A stretch of 36,018 nucleotides of DNA from an uncultured Oscillospiraceae bacterium (lineage in GTDB: Bacteria; Bacillota; Clostridia; Oscillospirales; Oscillospiraceae). The notes beneath the pieces are model-generated. The model searched no databases and had not been told where the DNA came from. It saw only the letters and a list, made by a program, of their open reading frames with translations. The stretch covers positions 1-36,018 of the forward strand of contig CAMVMU010000014.1 in assembly GCA_947168655.1 (NCBI GenBank), read 5' to 3'. This document shows, one piece after another, positions 1 through 7,314 of the stretch; the first letter of the stretch is position 1, and every line of letters starts with the position of its first letter. Position numbers and translations under genes: made by a program.

Positions 1-68
1 GTGTCATTGCGAGGGCTGCGCAGCAGCCCGTGGCAATCCGTCCCCCACGGGAGGGGACGGATTGCCAC
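1..68. repeat. Dispersed palindromic repeat, family A
   Basis: The segment starts with GTCATTGCGAGG, has a short GC-rich inverted core, then GTGGCAATCCGT, and ends with a reversed CGGATTGCCAC half. The same framework recurs at about 3138-3170 and 4560-4663, always between genes. It looks like a host-genome REP-like element, probably forming a hairpin in RNA. It runs to the window edge, so its full extent is unknown. Confidence 0.75.
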
Positions 69-138
69 TCCCCTACGGTATCCCCGCATTGTTCTGCCTT
101 GTAGGGGCGCTTCTCCGTGCCCGCCCAAAAGCCCCCAC

Positions 139-180
139 GCAAAGCGATCCCGGCGGGTCTCCCCGCCGGGATCGCTTTGC
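139..180. terminator. Perfect 19-bp stem-loop, possible terminator
   Basis: Positions 139-157 pair perfectly with 162-180 around a TCTC loop. The stem is very GC-rich. The run after it on the plus strand is only weakly T-rich and the minus strand shows no clear T-tract, so terminator function is inferred from stem strength alone. It could end a gene entering from the left edge or serve the C11 peptidase gene on the minus strand. Confidence 0.4.
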
Positions 181-332
181 GTTATTCGTTCAAAAAGCAT
201 CGCAGATTTCGCGCCGCGCACGGCGCGAATCGTTTAGATCATTTTTCGCCGCGGCGTGTACGTGGCGAAAAATACATCTCAGGCCACGCAGTATGCGAGC
301 GAAGCGAGTGCGCGGAGTGGACTGCAAACCTT

Positions 333-365
333 TTTCATCAGAAAGGCTTAGCCATTCTGATGAAA
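333..365. other. Palindrome directly after the C11 peptidase stop codon
   Basis: Positions 333-343 (TTTCATCAGAA) pair with 355-365 around an 11-nt loop, immediately beyond the stop codon of the minus-strand C11 gene. Neither strand has a following T-tract, so it is more likely a 3'-end stabilising hairpin or part of a dispersed repeat than a canonical terminator. A second inverted repeat lies at 242-250 / 264-272. The rest of 1-365 holds repeat material and no supported gene. Confidence 0.45.
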
Positions 366-2897
366 TCAGGGCATGGTGGGCGTCCAGTACTCCTGTCCGT
401 AGATGTCGGTCAGGCAGTAGCAGGCGGCGGCGCTGTGGTCGCTGATGTCCACGTCGCTGACCTTTTCGTTGCCGGTCCAGGTCATCTGCTCGCCCAGCAT
501 ATAGGTGTTGTCGTAGTCGCCGTCGTAGGTGTAGTAGTCGCACAGGAAGTCGATCTTGTCCCCGGCCTCCAGCGCGATCTCGTTCTTGGGCACGGTCTCG
601 GTCTCGCCCTTGTCGTACACGGTGCGGGCGCCGGCCACGTAACCGGTGGGATGGTCGTTGTCGAACACGATCAGCAGCTCGGCCCGCTGGCCGTTGAGCA
701 GCACGGGCACGCGGCCGCGGATCAGGAAGCTGTCGCCGTCGAAGGAGCTGTCCTCATAGTAGAAGGCCACCACCTGCTCGTCGATGGCCAGCCAGGTGCC
801 GTGATACAGGCCCAGCAGGTCGCCGTCCTTGGTGAACTCATAGGCGCAGTCCATGCCCAGGTCGATATAGCCCTCGCCGTCGTCCACCCAGACGTTGAGC
901 TGCAGGTCGTTGACCAGGCCCCACTGCTCCTCGCTCAGGCACAGCACGGGCTGGCCGTCGGCGTTGCGGGTCCACTTCATGGCGGAGCAGTCGAAATGGT
1001 TCTCAGCCAGATAGTCGGCGGTGTCGCCCTCATCCAGGCCGATGTCTGCCAGGGAGCGTCCGCCGCCCAGCAGCGTGCCCAGCAGGGAGCCGATGGCGTC
1101 GGAGCCCATGGCGGAGCCGGCGGAGCCGGAGGTGCCGCCGCCCAGCAGGGCGTCCAGGGGGGAGAATCCGCCGCTGACGCCGTTGGTGGCCACGGCCTGA
1201 CCGCCGCCGCCCATGGTGGCGAACTGCTGGATGACGCGGGCGTAGTCGCTGTCCATGCCGATGGCCTGATAGGTGGCCACGGCGGAGTTGACCTTATTGG
1301 CGCTCTTGTAGGGGAAGTAGATGGACAGGCCGTAGGCGTTGGTCATGGCGTCGGAGGTGCGGTTGTACTTCACCGCGCCCAGCAGGGCGCTGGCAAGTGC
1401 CTTGCTCTCCTTGGTGTTCATGTTGTAGGCCAGGTGGGTCAGGTCCACCTGGTCGATGCGGTTGGAGGAGGCGAACTCACGGGTGGCGCTGCGGGCGTCG
1501 GACACCACCTGATACTGCTGGCTCTGCAGCAGCTTGGAGGTGCCGGCGGAGAAGGCGGAGAGCTTGCCCGGCACGGTGTTGGCCAGCTCCGCCAGATCCA
1601 CCACGGACAGGGTGGTGGCCTGGCCCCGGCACTTGCGACCGCACTCCTCCACGAACTCGTCCACGATCATCTTGCCCAGGTCCAGGGTGGTGATGGAGGT
1701 GTTCTTGTCCAGGGCCTTGAGCCAGTTGGTGTAGTACCAGCCCACGCCGGGCTCCGTCTCCTCGGAGGCGATCATATAGTCGGCGTAGGGCTCCAGCATG
1801 AGGCCGGTCTCCAGGGTGGCCATGAGGCAGGCGTCGAAGCCCACGAAGTCGAACTTGACGCCTGCGGCCTGGAGCACCTGGTTGATGCTGGCCAGATTCA
1901 TGGAGCCGGAGCGTGCGCTCTTCTCATCGTAGCCGTAGCCGCTGAGGGAGCCGCCGCCGTGGTCCCACAGGATCAGCATATTGCGGTTGGCGGGGAAGGT
2001 CTGTGCGCAGTAGCGGATAAAGCCCAGCAGGGTGTTGGGATCGGTCATGACCTTGCTGCCGTCCTCGCCCAGCAGGGTGAGCTGCCCGTTGCGCACCTGG
2101 TAGACCTGGTTGACGCTGCTGGAAACCACGTTGTTCTGCCACTGCTTGCAGCCGCCGGTGTAGATGATCACGTTGAGCCGGGGGTTGGACACGGTGGCGC
2201 TGAGGATCTCCTGCAGGTCCATGGTGCCCATGCGGCTGCGGGACTCCAGATCGGTGCCGCACATATAGATCATCATGGTGACGGTATCCCTGCCGCCGCC
2301 GATGATATTGGTGTACTTGGCCCGGGACCCGGACGCCACGGACTTGTCCAGCCGCCCGATGTTGGGGGTGGCCAGCCAGCCGTTTGACACGGTGGAGCTG
2401 CCGCCGAAGGAGCTGGGGGCGGAGCTGCCGCCCAGCAGGCTGCTCAGCAGGTCCATGCCGCCGGTGCTGGGGGTCGCGGCGGAACTGCCGCCGCCCAGCA
2501 GGCTGCCGATGATGCCGCCGCCCTGGTTCTGGGTCTGGGTCTGGGTCACGGTGCTGGCCACGAAGTTGCCCAGCAGATTGCCCGTGCTGCCGCCGCCCAG
2601 CAGGCCGCCCAGCAGATTGCCGATGCCGCCGCCCTTGCCCAGCAGCAGCACCGCCAGGATGATAACGATGATCAGTCCGCCGCCGCCGATGGCGCGGGTG
2701 GGCAGGTGCCCGCCGCCGCTGCCGGAGCCGGTGGGTCGGAAGCCACCGCCCTGGGGCCGCTCATTGCCCTCTTTCTTGCCCTGATAGGCGTCCTCGCGTC
2801 CCACGGGACCGGTGTTCAGGCCCTCGCCCCGCTTGTAGAGGCCCTTGCCCTTACCGGTGACGTTCTGTTGGCGTCCGTCGTTGGGTCTGTTTTCCAT
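366..2897 (-). CDS. Membrane-anchored clostripain-like (C11) cysteine peptidase
   Basis: An 843-aa protein. The N-terminus is basic and Gly-rich, followed by one membrane segment at about 74-86. A low-complexity Gly/Leu linker with repeated LLGG units runs to about 165, and the C11 peptidase domain starts near 205. The catalytic dyad is visible as His313 in WDHGGG and Cys357 in FDACLMA, the standard clostripain signature. A second Gly-rich linker leads to a C-terminal domain (about 650-843) that I do not recognise. Clostripain-family enzymes cleave after basic residues; topology suggests the domain sits outside the membrane. The ATG is preceded by GGAGGGATGTACAA and a sigma-A-like promoter. 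It is a host-backbone gene with no operon partner in view. Confidence 0.9.
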   Translation of the reverse strand: MENRPNDGRQQNVTGKGKGLYKRGEGLNTGPVGREDAYQGKKEGNERPQGGGFRPTGSGSGGGHLPTRAIGGGGLIIVIILAVLLLGKGGGIGNLLGGLLGGGSTGNLLGNFVASTVTQTQTQNQGGGIIGSLLGGGSSAATPSTGGMDLLSSLLGGSSAPSSFGGSSTVSNGWLATPNIGRLDKSVASGSRAKYTNIIGGGRDTVTMMIYMCGTDLESRSRMGTMDLQEILSATVSNPRLNVIIYTGGCKQWQNNVVSSSVNQVYQVRNGQLTLLGEDGSKVMTDPNTLLGFIRYCAQTFPANRNMLILWDHGGGSLSGYGYDEKSARSGSMNLASINQVLQAAGVKFDFVGFDACLMATLETGLMLEPYADYMIASEETEPGVGWYYTNWLKALDKNTSITTLDLGKMIVDEFVEECGRKCRGQATTLSVVDLAELANTVPGKLSAFSAGTSKLLQSQQYQVVSDARSATREFASSNRIDQVDLTHLAYNMNTKESKALASALLGAVKYNRTSDAMTNAYGLSIYFPYKSANKVNSAVATYQAIGMDSDYARVIQQFATMGGGGQAVATNGVSGGFSPLDALLGGGTSGSAGSAMGSDAIGSLLGTLLGGGRSLADIGLDEGDTADYLAENHFDCSAMKWTRNADGQPVLCLSEEQWGLVNDLQLNVWVDDGEGYIDLGMDCAYEFTKDGDLLGLYHGTWLAIDEQVVAFYYEDSSFDGDSFLIRGRVPVLLNGQRAELLIVFDNDHPTGYVAGARTVYDKGETETVPKNEIALEAGDKIDFLCDYYTYDGDYDNTYMLGEQMTWTGNEKVSDVDISDHSAAACYCLTDIYGQEYWTPTMP

Positions 2898-2944
2898 TTG
2901 TACATCCCTCCATACACAGTAGTGTGGGAAATAATTGCCCCTTT

Positions 2945-2973
2945 ATTATAACAGGTTTTTTCCGCAATGCAAA
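2945..2973 (-). promoter_or_regulatory. Sigma-A-like promoter for the C11 peptidase gene
   Basis: Read on the minus strand, TATAAT (2945-2950) is preceded by TTTGCA (2968-2973) with a 17-nt spacer. It lies about 50 bases upstream of the C11 start codon. The -10 box is perfect and the -35 moderate. Confidence 0.65.
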
Positions 2974-3035
2974 TTTATCTTTTCTTCCGGCCGGGACTTG
3001 CGCCGGATTTCCCGGTGATTTATAATGAATGAGCT

Positions 3036-3290
3036 GAAAAAGCCTTCCCCTTGAGGGGAAGCCTTTGGCTGATGCAGTACCCAAGCCTTCCCCTTGAGGG
3101 GAAGGTGGCACGGCCGCAGGCCGTGACGGATGAGGTGTCATCGCGAGCCCCCGCAGGGGCCGCGGCAATCCGCCCCCCAAGCCTTCCCCTTGAGGGGAAG
3201 GTGGCACGGCCGCAGGCCGTGACGGATGAGGTGTCAGCTTCGCCTCGCCGTGCCCGCCCAATACCCGCGGCAATCCGCCCCCCTTTCTCA
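3036..3290. repeat. Cluster of dispersed repeats, families B and A
   Basis: Family B is a CCAAGCCTTCCCCTTGAGG-type palindrome, followed by GAAGGTGGC, a variable inverted core and CGGATGAGG. Two identical 60-bp copies lie at 3081-3140 and 3177-3236, with a truncated copy at about 3036-3063. A family A copy (CGCGAG...GCGGCAATCCGCC) sits between them and its tail recurs near 3270-3290. This fills the spacer between the C11 and aminotransferase genes; no gene is supported here. Confidence 0.85.
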
Positions 3291-3356
3291 CGAAGCGATT
3301 TCCTGCCGCTCTGACAACCGGAAAACAAATGACAATATAAACAGGAGGTCTCCCCT

Positions 3357-4538
3357 ATGGAACGATTTGATTTCACCTTTTTTGACGCGCCCCAGGACCG
3401 GCGGAACACCGGCTCCCTGAAATACGGCACGCCCCCCGCCGGCGCCCCGGCGGACGTGATCCCCATGTGGGTGGCGGATATGGACTTCCCCACGCCCCCC
3501 GCCGTGGCAGGCGCGTTGCGGAAAGCCGGCGAGCGCCCCATCTTCGGCTACACCGCCGTGGATCCGTCCCACTGGGATGCCGTGACGGACTGGTACCGCC
3601 GCCGCATGGGCTGGGACATCGACACATCGTGGTTCGCCCCCGTCCCCAGCGTCCTCTCCGGCGTCAGCGCCGCCATCCGGGCGCTCAGCGCCCCCGGCGA
3701 GGGCGTGGTGCTGTGCCAGCCGGTGTACTACCCCTTTGCCCGCATCATCACCGGCTGCGGGCGGTCTCTGCGCGTCGTCCCCCTGCGTCTGGAGGGAGAC
3801 CGCTACACCTTCGACTACGACGCCATCGAGAAAGAACTGCGGCGTACGGATTGTAAAGTATTTCTCCTTTGCAACCCACACAACCCCGTTGCCCGTGTGT
3901 GGACCCGGGAGGAACTGGAAAAGCTTGGTAATCTCTGCCTGCGCTGCGGCGTCACCATCGTCTCCGACGAGATCCACGCCGACCTCATTCTGGATCAGCG
4001 CCGCCACGTGCCCATGGCCTCCGTCTCGCCGGAGATCGCGCAGATCACCGTCACCGCCATGGCGCCCACCAAGACCTTCAACATGGCGGGCATCCCCGCC
4101 GCCCATCTCATCATCCCCAACGAGGAGCTGCGCGGCAGGGTCCGCGACATGTGCTGGGCGTCCGGCATGGCAGGCTGGGGCGTTGCGTCCATGCTGGCAG
4201 CCCGCGCCGCCTACGGTGAGAGCGAGCCGTGGCTGGAGGGCCTGCTGGACTACCTCCGCGCCAACCGGGACCTGCTGTATGAGAGCTTCCCCGCAGGCGG
4301 CCCCATCGTCTGCCTGCCGGTAGAGGGCACGTATCTGGCGTGGCTGGACTGCCGGGGTCTGGGGCTCACGGAGGAGGCGCTCCACGACCTGTTCCTGAAA
4401 AAGGCGGGCGTCTGGCTGGACGACGGCGACATGTTCGGCCAGGGCGGCGAAGGCTTTATGCGTCTGAACTTCGCCTGCCAGCGCGCCACGCTCACCGAGG
4501 CCATCCGCCGCATCCGCGCCGCAGCAGGCATGGAATAA
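3357..4538 (+). CDS. MalY/PatB-family PLP-dependent aminotransferase / C-S lyase
   Basis: A 393-aa fold-type I PLP enzyme of the usual family length. Early motifs VIPMWVADMDF and FGYT are typical of MalY/PatB proteins. CNPHNPVARVW corresponds to the cofactor-proximal NPHNPxGRxW loop, SDEIHADL holds the Asp that contacts the pyridine nitrogen, and the Schiff-base lysine is Lys239 in APTKTFNMAG. Known relatives cleave cystathionine or cysteine conjugates to a thiol, pyruvate and ammonia; some act as aminotransferases. Predicted cytosolic. The ATG has an AGGAGG site seven bases upstream. It stands alone on the plus strand between repeat-rich spacers, so no pathway partner is visible. The Gly of the NPHNPxGR motif is Ala here, a small deviation. 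Confidence 0.93.
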   Translation: MERFDFTFFDAPQDRRNTGSLKYGTPPAGAPADVIPMWVADMDFPTPPAVAGALRKAGERPIFGYTAVDPSHWDAVTDWYRRRMGWDIDTSWFAPVPSVLSGVSAAIRALSAPGEGVVLCQPVYYPFARIITGCGRSLRVVPLRLEGDRYTFDYDAIEKELRRTDCKVFLLCNPHNPVARVWTREELEKLGNLCLRCGVTIVSDEIHADLILDQRRHVPMASVSPEIAQITVTAMAPTKTFNMAGIPAAHLIIPNEELRGRVRDMCWASGMAGWGVASMLAARAAYGESEPWLEGLLDYLRANRDLLYESFPAGGPIVCLPVEGTYLAWLDCRGLGLTEEALHDLFLKKAGVWLDDGDMFGQGGEGFMRLNFACQRATLTEAIRRIRAAAGME

Positions 4539-4559
4539 GCATCCCCCCTTCTCTCCCCC

Positions 4560-4665
4560 GTCATTGCGAGGAACCAGTGCGCACACTGGTGACGTGGCAA
4601 TCCGTCTCTCCCCCGTTTTCAACGGATTCCCACGACCAGTTTGCGAACTGGTCTCGGAATGACAG
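4560..4665. repeat. Two opposed copies of dispersed repeat family A
   Basis: A forward copy (GTCATTGCGAGG, inverted core ACCAGTGCGCACACTGGT, CGTGGCAATCCGT) at 4560-4605 is followed by a reversed, diverged copy at 4623-4663. The cores ACCAGT/ACTGGT form hairpins. This is host-type intergenic repeat. Confidence 0.8.
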
Positions 4666-4698
4666 AAGGGGCGGGGCTCTGTCCCCGCCCCAAGCCTT

Positions 4699-4747
4699 CC
4701 CTCTCTTCTCTCCGTCCCTCTCTTCTCTCCGTCCCTCTCTTCTCTCC
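4699..4747. repeat. 17-bp pyrimidine tandem repeat, about 2.9 copies
   Basis: The unit CCCTCTCTTCTCTCCGT occurs at 4699-4715 and 4716-4732, with a third partial copy at 4733-4747. It directly follows a CAAGCCTTCC fragment, so it may have grown by slippage inside a family B repeat. Confidence 0.8.
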
Positions 4748-4764
4748 AACCCTCTCCCCCTCCT

Positions 4765-4860
4765 CCAAGCCTTCCCCCTGGGGGGAAGGTGCCCCCGAAC
4801 CCTCTACTCCTCCAAGCCTTCCCCCTGGGGGGAAGGTGCCCCCGAAGGGGGCGGATGAGG
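4765..4860. repeat. Truncated and full copies of dispersed repeat family B
   Basis: A 36-bp truncated copy at 4765-4800 is followed by a full copy at 4812-4860 with the GCGGATGAGG tail. The core (CCCTGGGGGG) differs from the copies at 3.1 kb. The remaining stretch 4861-5063 has family A starting words (GTCATTGCGAGGG at about 4904) and GC-rich inverted sequence but no supported gene. Confidence 0.8.
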
Positions 4861-5063
4861 GGGTACCCACCGGGCGGGCACTGATCAGTGCGTGCCCGGT
4901 CCCGTCATTGCGAGGGCCAAAGCGGGGTCCCCCGCCGCAAACCAACGCAGTGTTTGCGGTGGGGAGAGGAGGCGCAGCGGAGCGAGTGAGCCGCCGCGTA
5001 TACGCTGCGGCGATGGATGCGGAGCTTGTTCCAGCGCCCTCGCAAATCCGCAACCCCACAACC

Positions 5064-5098
5064 AAAAAGAGGAGAGGCTTTCACCTCTCCTCTCTTTT
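5064..5098 (-). terminator. Bidirectional-looking intrinsic terminator of the lipoprotein gene
   Basis: A 13-14 bp stem (AAAAAGAGGAGAGG against CCTCTCCTCTCTTTT) has a short loop and T-tracts available on both strands. It lies 27 bases downstream of the minus-strand lipoprotein stop codon. Confidence 0.85.
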
Positions 5099-5124
5099 AT
5101 TCCGTTTTTCCGATTCACAGCAGT

Positions 5125-6021
5125 TTACGGTCTCGGGTTGTTCTCGTTCAGGGCCTGCCGGGCCTCCGCCAGCTCGTCGGCGGCGGGGTTTTTGCTCAGC
5201 ACGGCGGACTCCCACCTGTCGCCCCACCACCAGTAGCGGGTGGCCAGGCGGCCCAGCTCGCCCACGTTCTCCACCCGGCCCTGGCTGTCCAGCGCCATGC
5301 CGTCCTTCCAGATCACCTGCTCCGGGTGGTCGGTGAGCATCACGTACTCCACAGCGTAGATGTTGACGGTGCTGTCGTCGGTCTCGTCCACGTAGGAGCG
5401 CAGGAACTCCAGCCGGGTGATCTCCCAGCCGGTAAAGGGCTGGCCGTTGTCCAGGGCGTCCTGTCGGATCTCCTCGATGGCCTTGCCCAGCACCTCGCCG
5501 TACCGCTCACGGACCTGCTCGTTGATGACGCTCTCCCTGTCCCCCATGTGGCGCAGCAGCGTGTAAAGCTCCTGGCCCTCCACGTAGCACACGCCGAACT
5601 GGGAGCTCTTGTAGGCGGTGACGCGCACCAGGTTCTCCGTCAGGCCGCAGGTCAGCTCCAGCCACATGTCGCCGGCGCTGAAGCCGCCGGAGGTGCCCTC
5701 CAGATGGACGGCGCGGGTCCAGTAGCCCTCCTTGCCGGGGGCCAGCCCCGCCGCCGCGCCGTCCTCGGCGGAGCGCTTGTTCTGCGCCGCCTGGCGCAGG
5801 GCCTGAGCCAGCTTGAAGCGGGTGAAGCGCTTGTCGGCGAACTCGTGGTCCACCGGGAAGCTGGTGGCCTCCACGTTGGTGATGAGGTTCACCACGTTGA
5901 TGGTGCCCATGTCCTCGTTCTGCTGCTCTTCCTCTCTCTGCTGCCAGGGAAACGTGACGGCGCAGCCCGTCAGCCCCAGAACCAGCACGGCGCAGAGCAG
6001 CCACGCCATGATTCGTTTCAA
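5125..6021 (-). CDS. Predicted lipoprotein of unknown function
   Basis: A 298-aa protein with a textbook lipoprotein signal: basic start, hydrophobic core, then the lipobox LGLTGC with Cys20 as the lipidated residue, placing it on the outer face of the membrane. The start is TTG: AAAGGAG lies at proper spacing before it, whereas the next ATG four codons later has worse spacing. The mature part is mixed alpha/beta in character (ITNVEATSFPVDHEF, a YWWWGDRW stretch near the C-terminus). I recognise no enzyme motif. It has its own promoter (6064-6092) and terminator, so it is a single-gene unit. Confidence 0.8.
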   Translation of the reverse strand: MKRIMAWLLCAVLVLGLTGCAVTFPWQQREEEQQNEDMGTINVVNLITNVEATSFPVDHEFADKRFTRFKLAQALRQAAQNKRSAEDGAAAGLAPGKEGYWTRAVHLEGTSGGFSAGDMWLELTCGLTENLVRVTAYKSSQFGVCYVEGQELYTLLRHMGDRESVINEQVRERYGEVLGKAIEEIRQDALDNGQPFTGWEITRLEFLRSYVDETDDSTVNIYAVEYVMLTDHPEQVIWKDGMALDSQGRVENVGELGRLATRYWWWGDRWESAVLSKNPAADELAEARQALNENNPRP

Positions 6022-6063
6022 ATGATCCACTCCTTTCGCCTTTGGGATGCTCTCTTGTGACAC

Positions 6064-6092
6064 ATTGTAGGGCAAATCGACCCCGGGGTCAA
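6064..6092 (-). promoter_or_regulatory. Sigma-A-like promoter of the lipoprotein gene
   Basis: On the minus strand TTGACC (6087-6092) and TACAAT (6064-6069) are separated by 17 bases, about 40 bases upstream of the TTG start. Confidence 0.75.
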
Positions 6093-6159
6093 TATGTTGT
6101 GCCGTATTGTAATCAAAGCTGGCCCCAATTCGACGCATCTGTTACCGAATCGCAACCCC

Positions 6160-6205
6160 CCAAGCCTCCCGGGGGAAAGGTGTCGCCGAAGGTGAAGGAT
6201 GCAGG
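6160..6205. repeat. Degenerate family B repeat at the left edge of the island
   Basis: CCAAGCCTCCCGGGGGAAAGG, a GTCGCCGAAGG core and GAAGGATG are a decayed family B element. This is the last host-type repeat before the lower-GC island; the next lies at 28.9 kb. The island's left junction is therefore probably between about 6205 and 6329. Confidence 0.65.
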
Positions 6206-6243
6206 CGCCGGTCATTGCCCGGTCAAAAACACGTATACAACAA

Positions 6244-6278
6244 GGGCTTTCCGGAGAAACGCTCATACCGGAAAGCCC
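6244..6278 (-). terminator. Stem-loop ending the leftward island arm
   Basis: GGGCTTTCCGG (6244-6254) pairs with 6268-6278 around a 13-nt loop. On the minus strand it is followed by a T-rich stretch (TTGTTGTAT, later TTTTT). It lies about 50 bases beyond the stop of the M50 protease gene. Confidence 0.65.
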
Positions 6279-6328
6279 TGTATCATTCTTTCATCGGATC
6301 CACCGGACCCTCTGTTATGTTGAGAAGC

Positions 6329-7300
6329 TCAAAAGAGGTTGAAAAAGACGGATGCGACGTCCAGGTCGATAAGGACCCAAAGCAGGACTCTTGCCATCAG
6401 AGCAACGGCGAAAACGCAGAGGCATGCGTATCCGGGCAAACCGGATCCGAGAAGCTTTCCACGGTGTTTTTTATCCAGCAGCCATCTCTTTGCAGCCGCG
6501 CTGATGCTGTTCACGCCGCATGCAGCGCTCAGCGCTGATTCACCGTCAAGTCCCGGGGCCGGCAGCAAATTGATGCCGGCAAGGACGACGTTGAAATTTG
6601 CAGCAAAGGTCATCGTCAGCGCCAGCCGATCATACCGCATCGCTAACAGGAGGCAGATACCGGCGATCAGAAGATCCGCCTCCACTCCGGCCAGGGCAAG
6701 CTGTATCCTTTCCGCTTTTGTTGCGTCTTCCCTGTCCTCGTGAGCCACGTATGCGCCCACCGGTATGATACCCAGCAGGAGGATCCCCGTGTCTGTGATC
6801 CTGTATCCGTAAGCAAGCGCGGCAATCATGTGACCCGCTTCATGGAGCATGACAGAACACGCCAGGAGGCTGTAAAAAATCCACCGGTTGAACTGGTATC
6901 CGGTATCTGCGCCCCTGTTTTTCATCAGAAAAACGCTTATGGCGAAGAACAGGACGGACACCAGCGGCAGGGCCCCGTTTATTGCCTTCAAAACCGGGCT
7001 GCCATTCCGGATCCGGTTCCCGACGGGAAACAGGATCAGGCGGTTGAACACGCTGTCGTCATCCCGGACAAATCTGGACGTCCGCACGAATCCGTGCTTT
7101 TTCAGCCCGGGAAGTACCTTGCGTCCGTTGTCCGGCAGGTTCAAGGGCCGGGTCCCGTCTGCCTGAAGAAGGGCTTTCCACAGTCTGTGGCTGACTTCAA
7201 ATTCCTGGCCGTCGGCGTTTTCGATGAAATAGTGGGTGGCATCGGAACCTTCATACTGAAAGGTTCCGACAGACACACCTTCCTTCAGCACCGGATACAC
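6329..7300 (-). CDS. M50-type intramembrane zinc metalloprotease
   Basis: A 323-aa polytopic membrane protein. Residues 1-85 form a soluble N-terminal domain that resembles a PqqD/winged-helix module (inference). Hydrophobic segments follow. The site-2-protease signature is complete: HEAGH at 153-157 supplies two zinc ligands and Glu, and NLLPAPGLDG at 244-253 matches the NxxPxxxLDG third-ligand motif. Such enzymes cut transmembrane or membrane-adjacent substrates. The start is GTG at 7300, 14 bases after the stop of the VirD4-like gene, with an AAGGTGGTGATCC ribosome site identical to the one before the gene at 14201-14830. It is the last gene of the leftward arm. Role in the system (processing a membrane-anchored component) is inferred. 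Confidence 0.85.
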   Translation of the reverse strand: MYPVLKEGVSVGTFQYEGSDATHYFIENADGQEFEVSHRLWKALLQADGTRPLNLPDNGRKVLPGLKKHGFVRTSRFVRDDDSVFNRLILFPVGNRIRNGSPVLKAINGALPLVSVLFFAISVFLMKNRGADTGYQFNRWIFYSLLACSVMLHEAGHMIAALAYGYRITDTGILLLGIIPVGAYVAHEDREDATKAERIQLALAGVEADLLIAGICLLLAMRYDRLALTMTFAANFNVVLAGINLLPAPGLDGESALSAACGVNSISAAAKRWLLDKKHRGKLLGSGLPGYACLCVFAVALMARVLLWVLIDLDVASVFFNLF

Positions 7301-7314
7301 AGCGGATCACCACC

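Noticed and set aside
117-2387. Long plus-strand open frame opposite the C11 peptidase gene
   Set aside because: Shadow frame: Val/Gly/His-rich composition from GC-rich antisense, no ribosome site, while the minus strand encodes a clear C11 peptidase.
3036-4860. CRISPR array
   Set aside because: Repeats are irregularly spaced dispersed palindromes with no uniform spacers and no cas genes.
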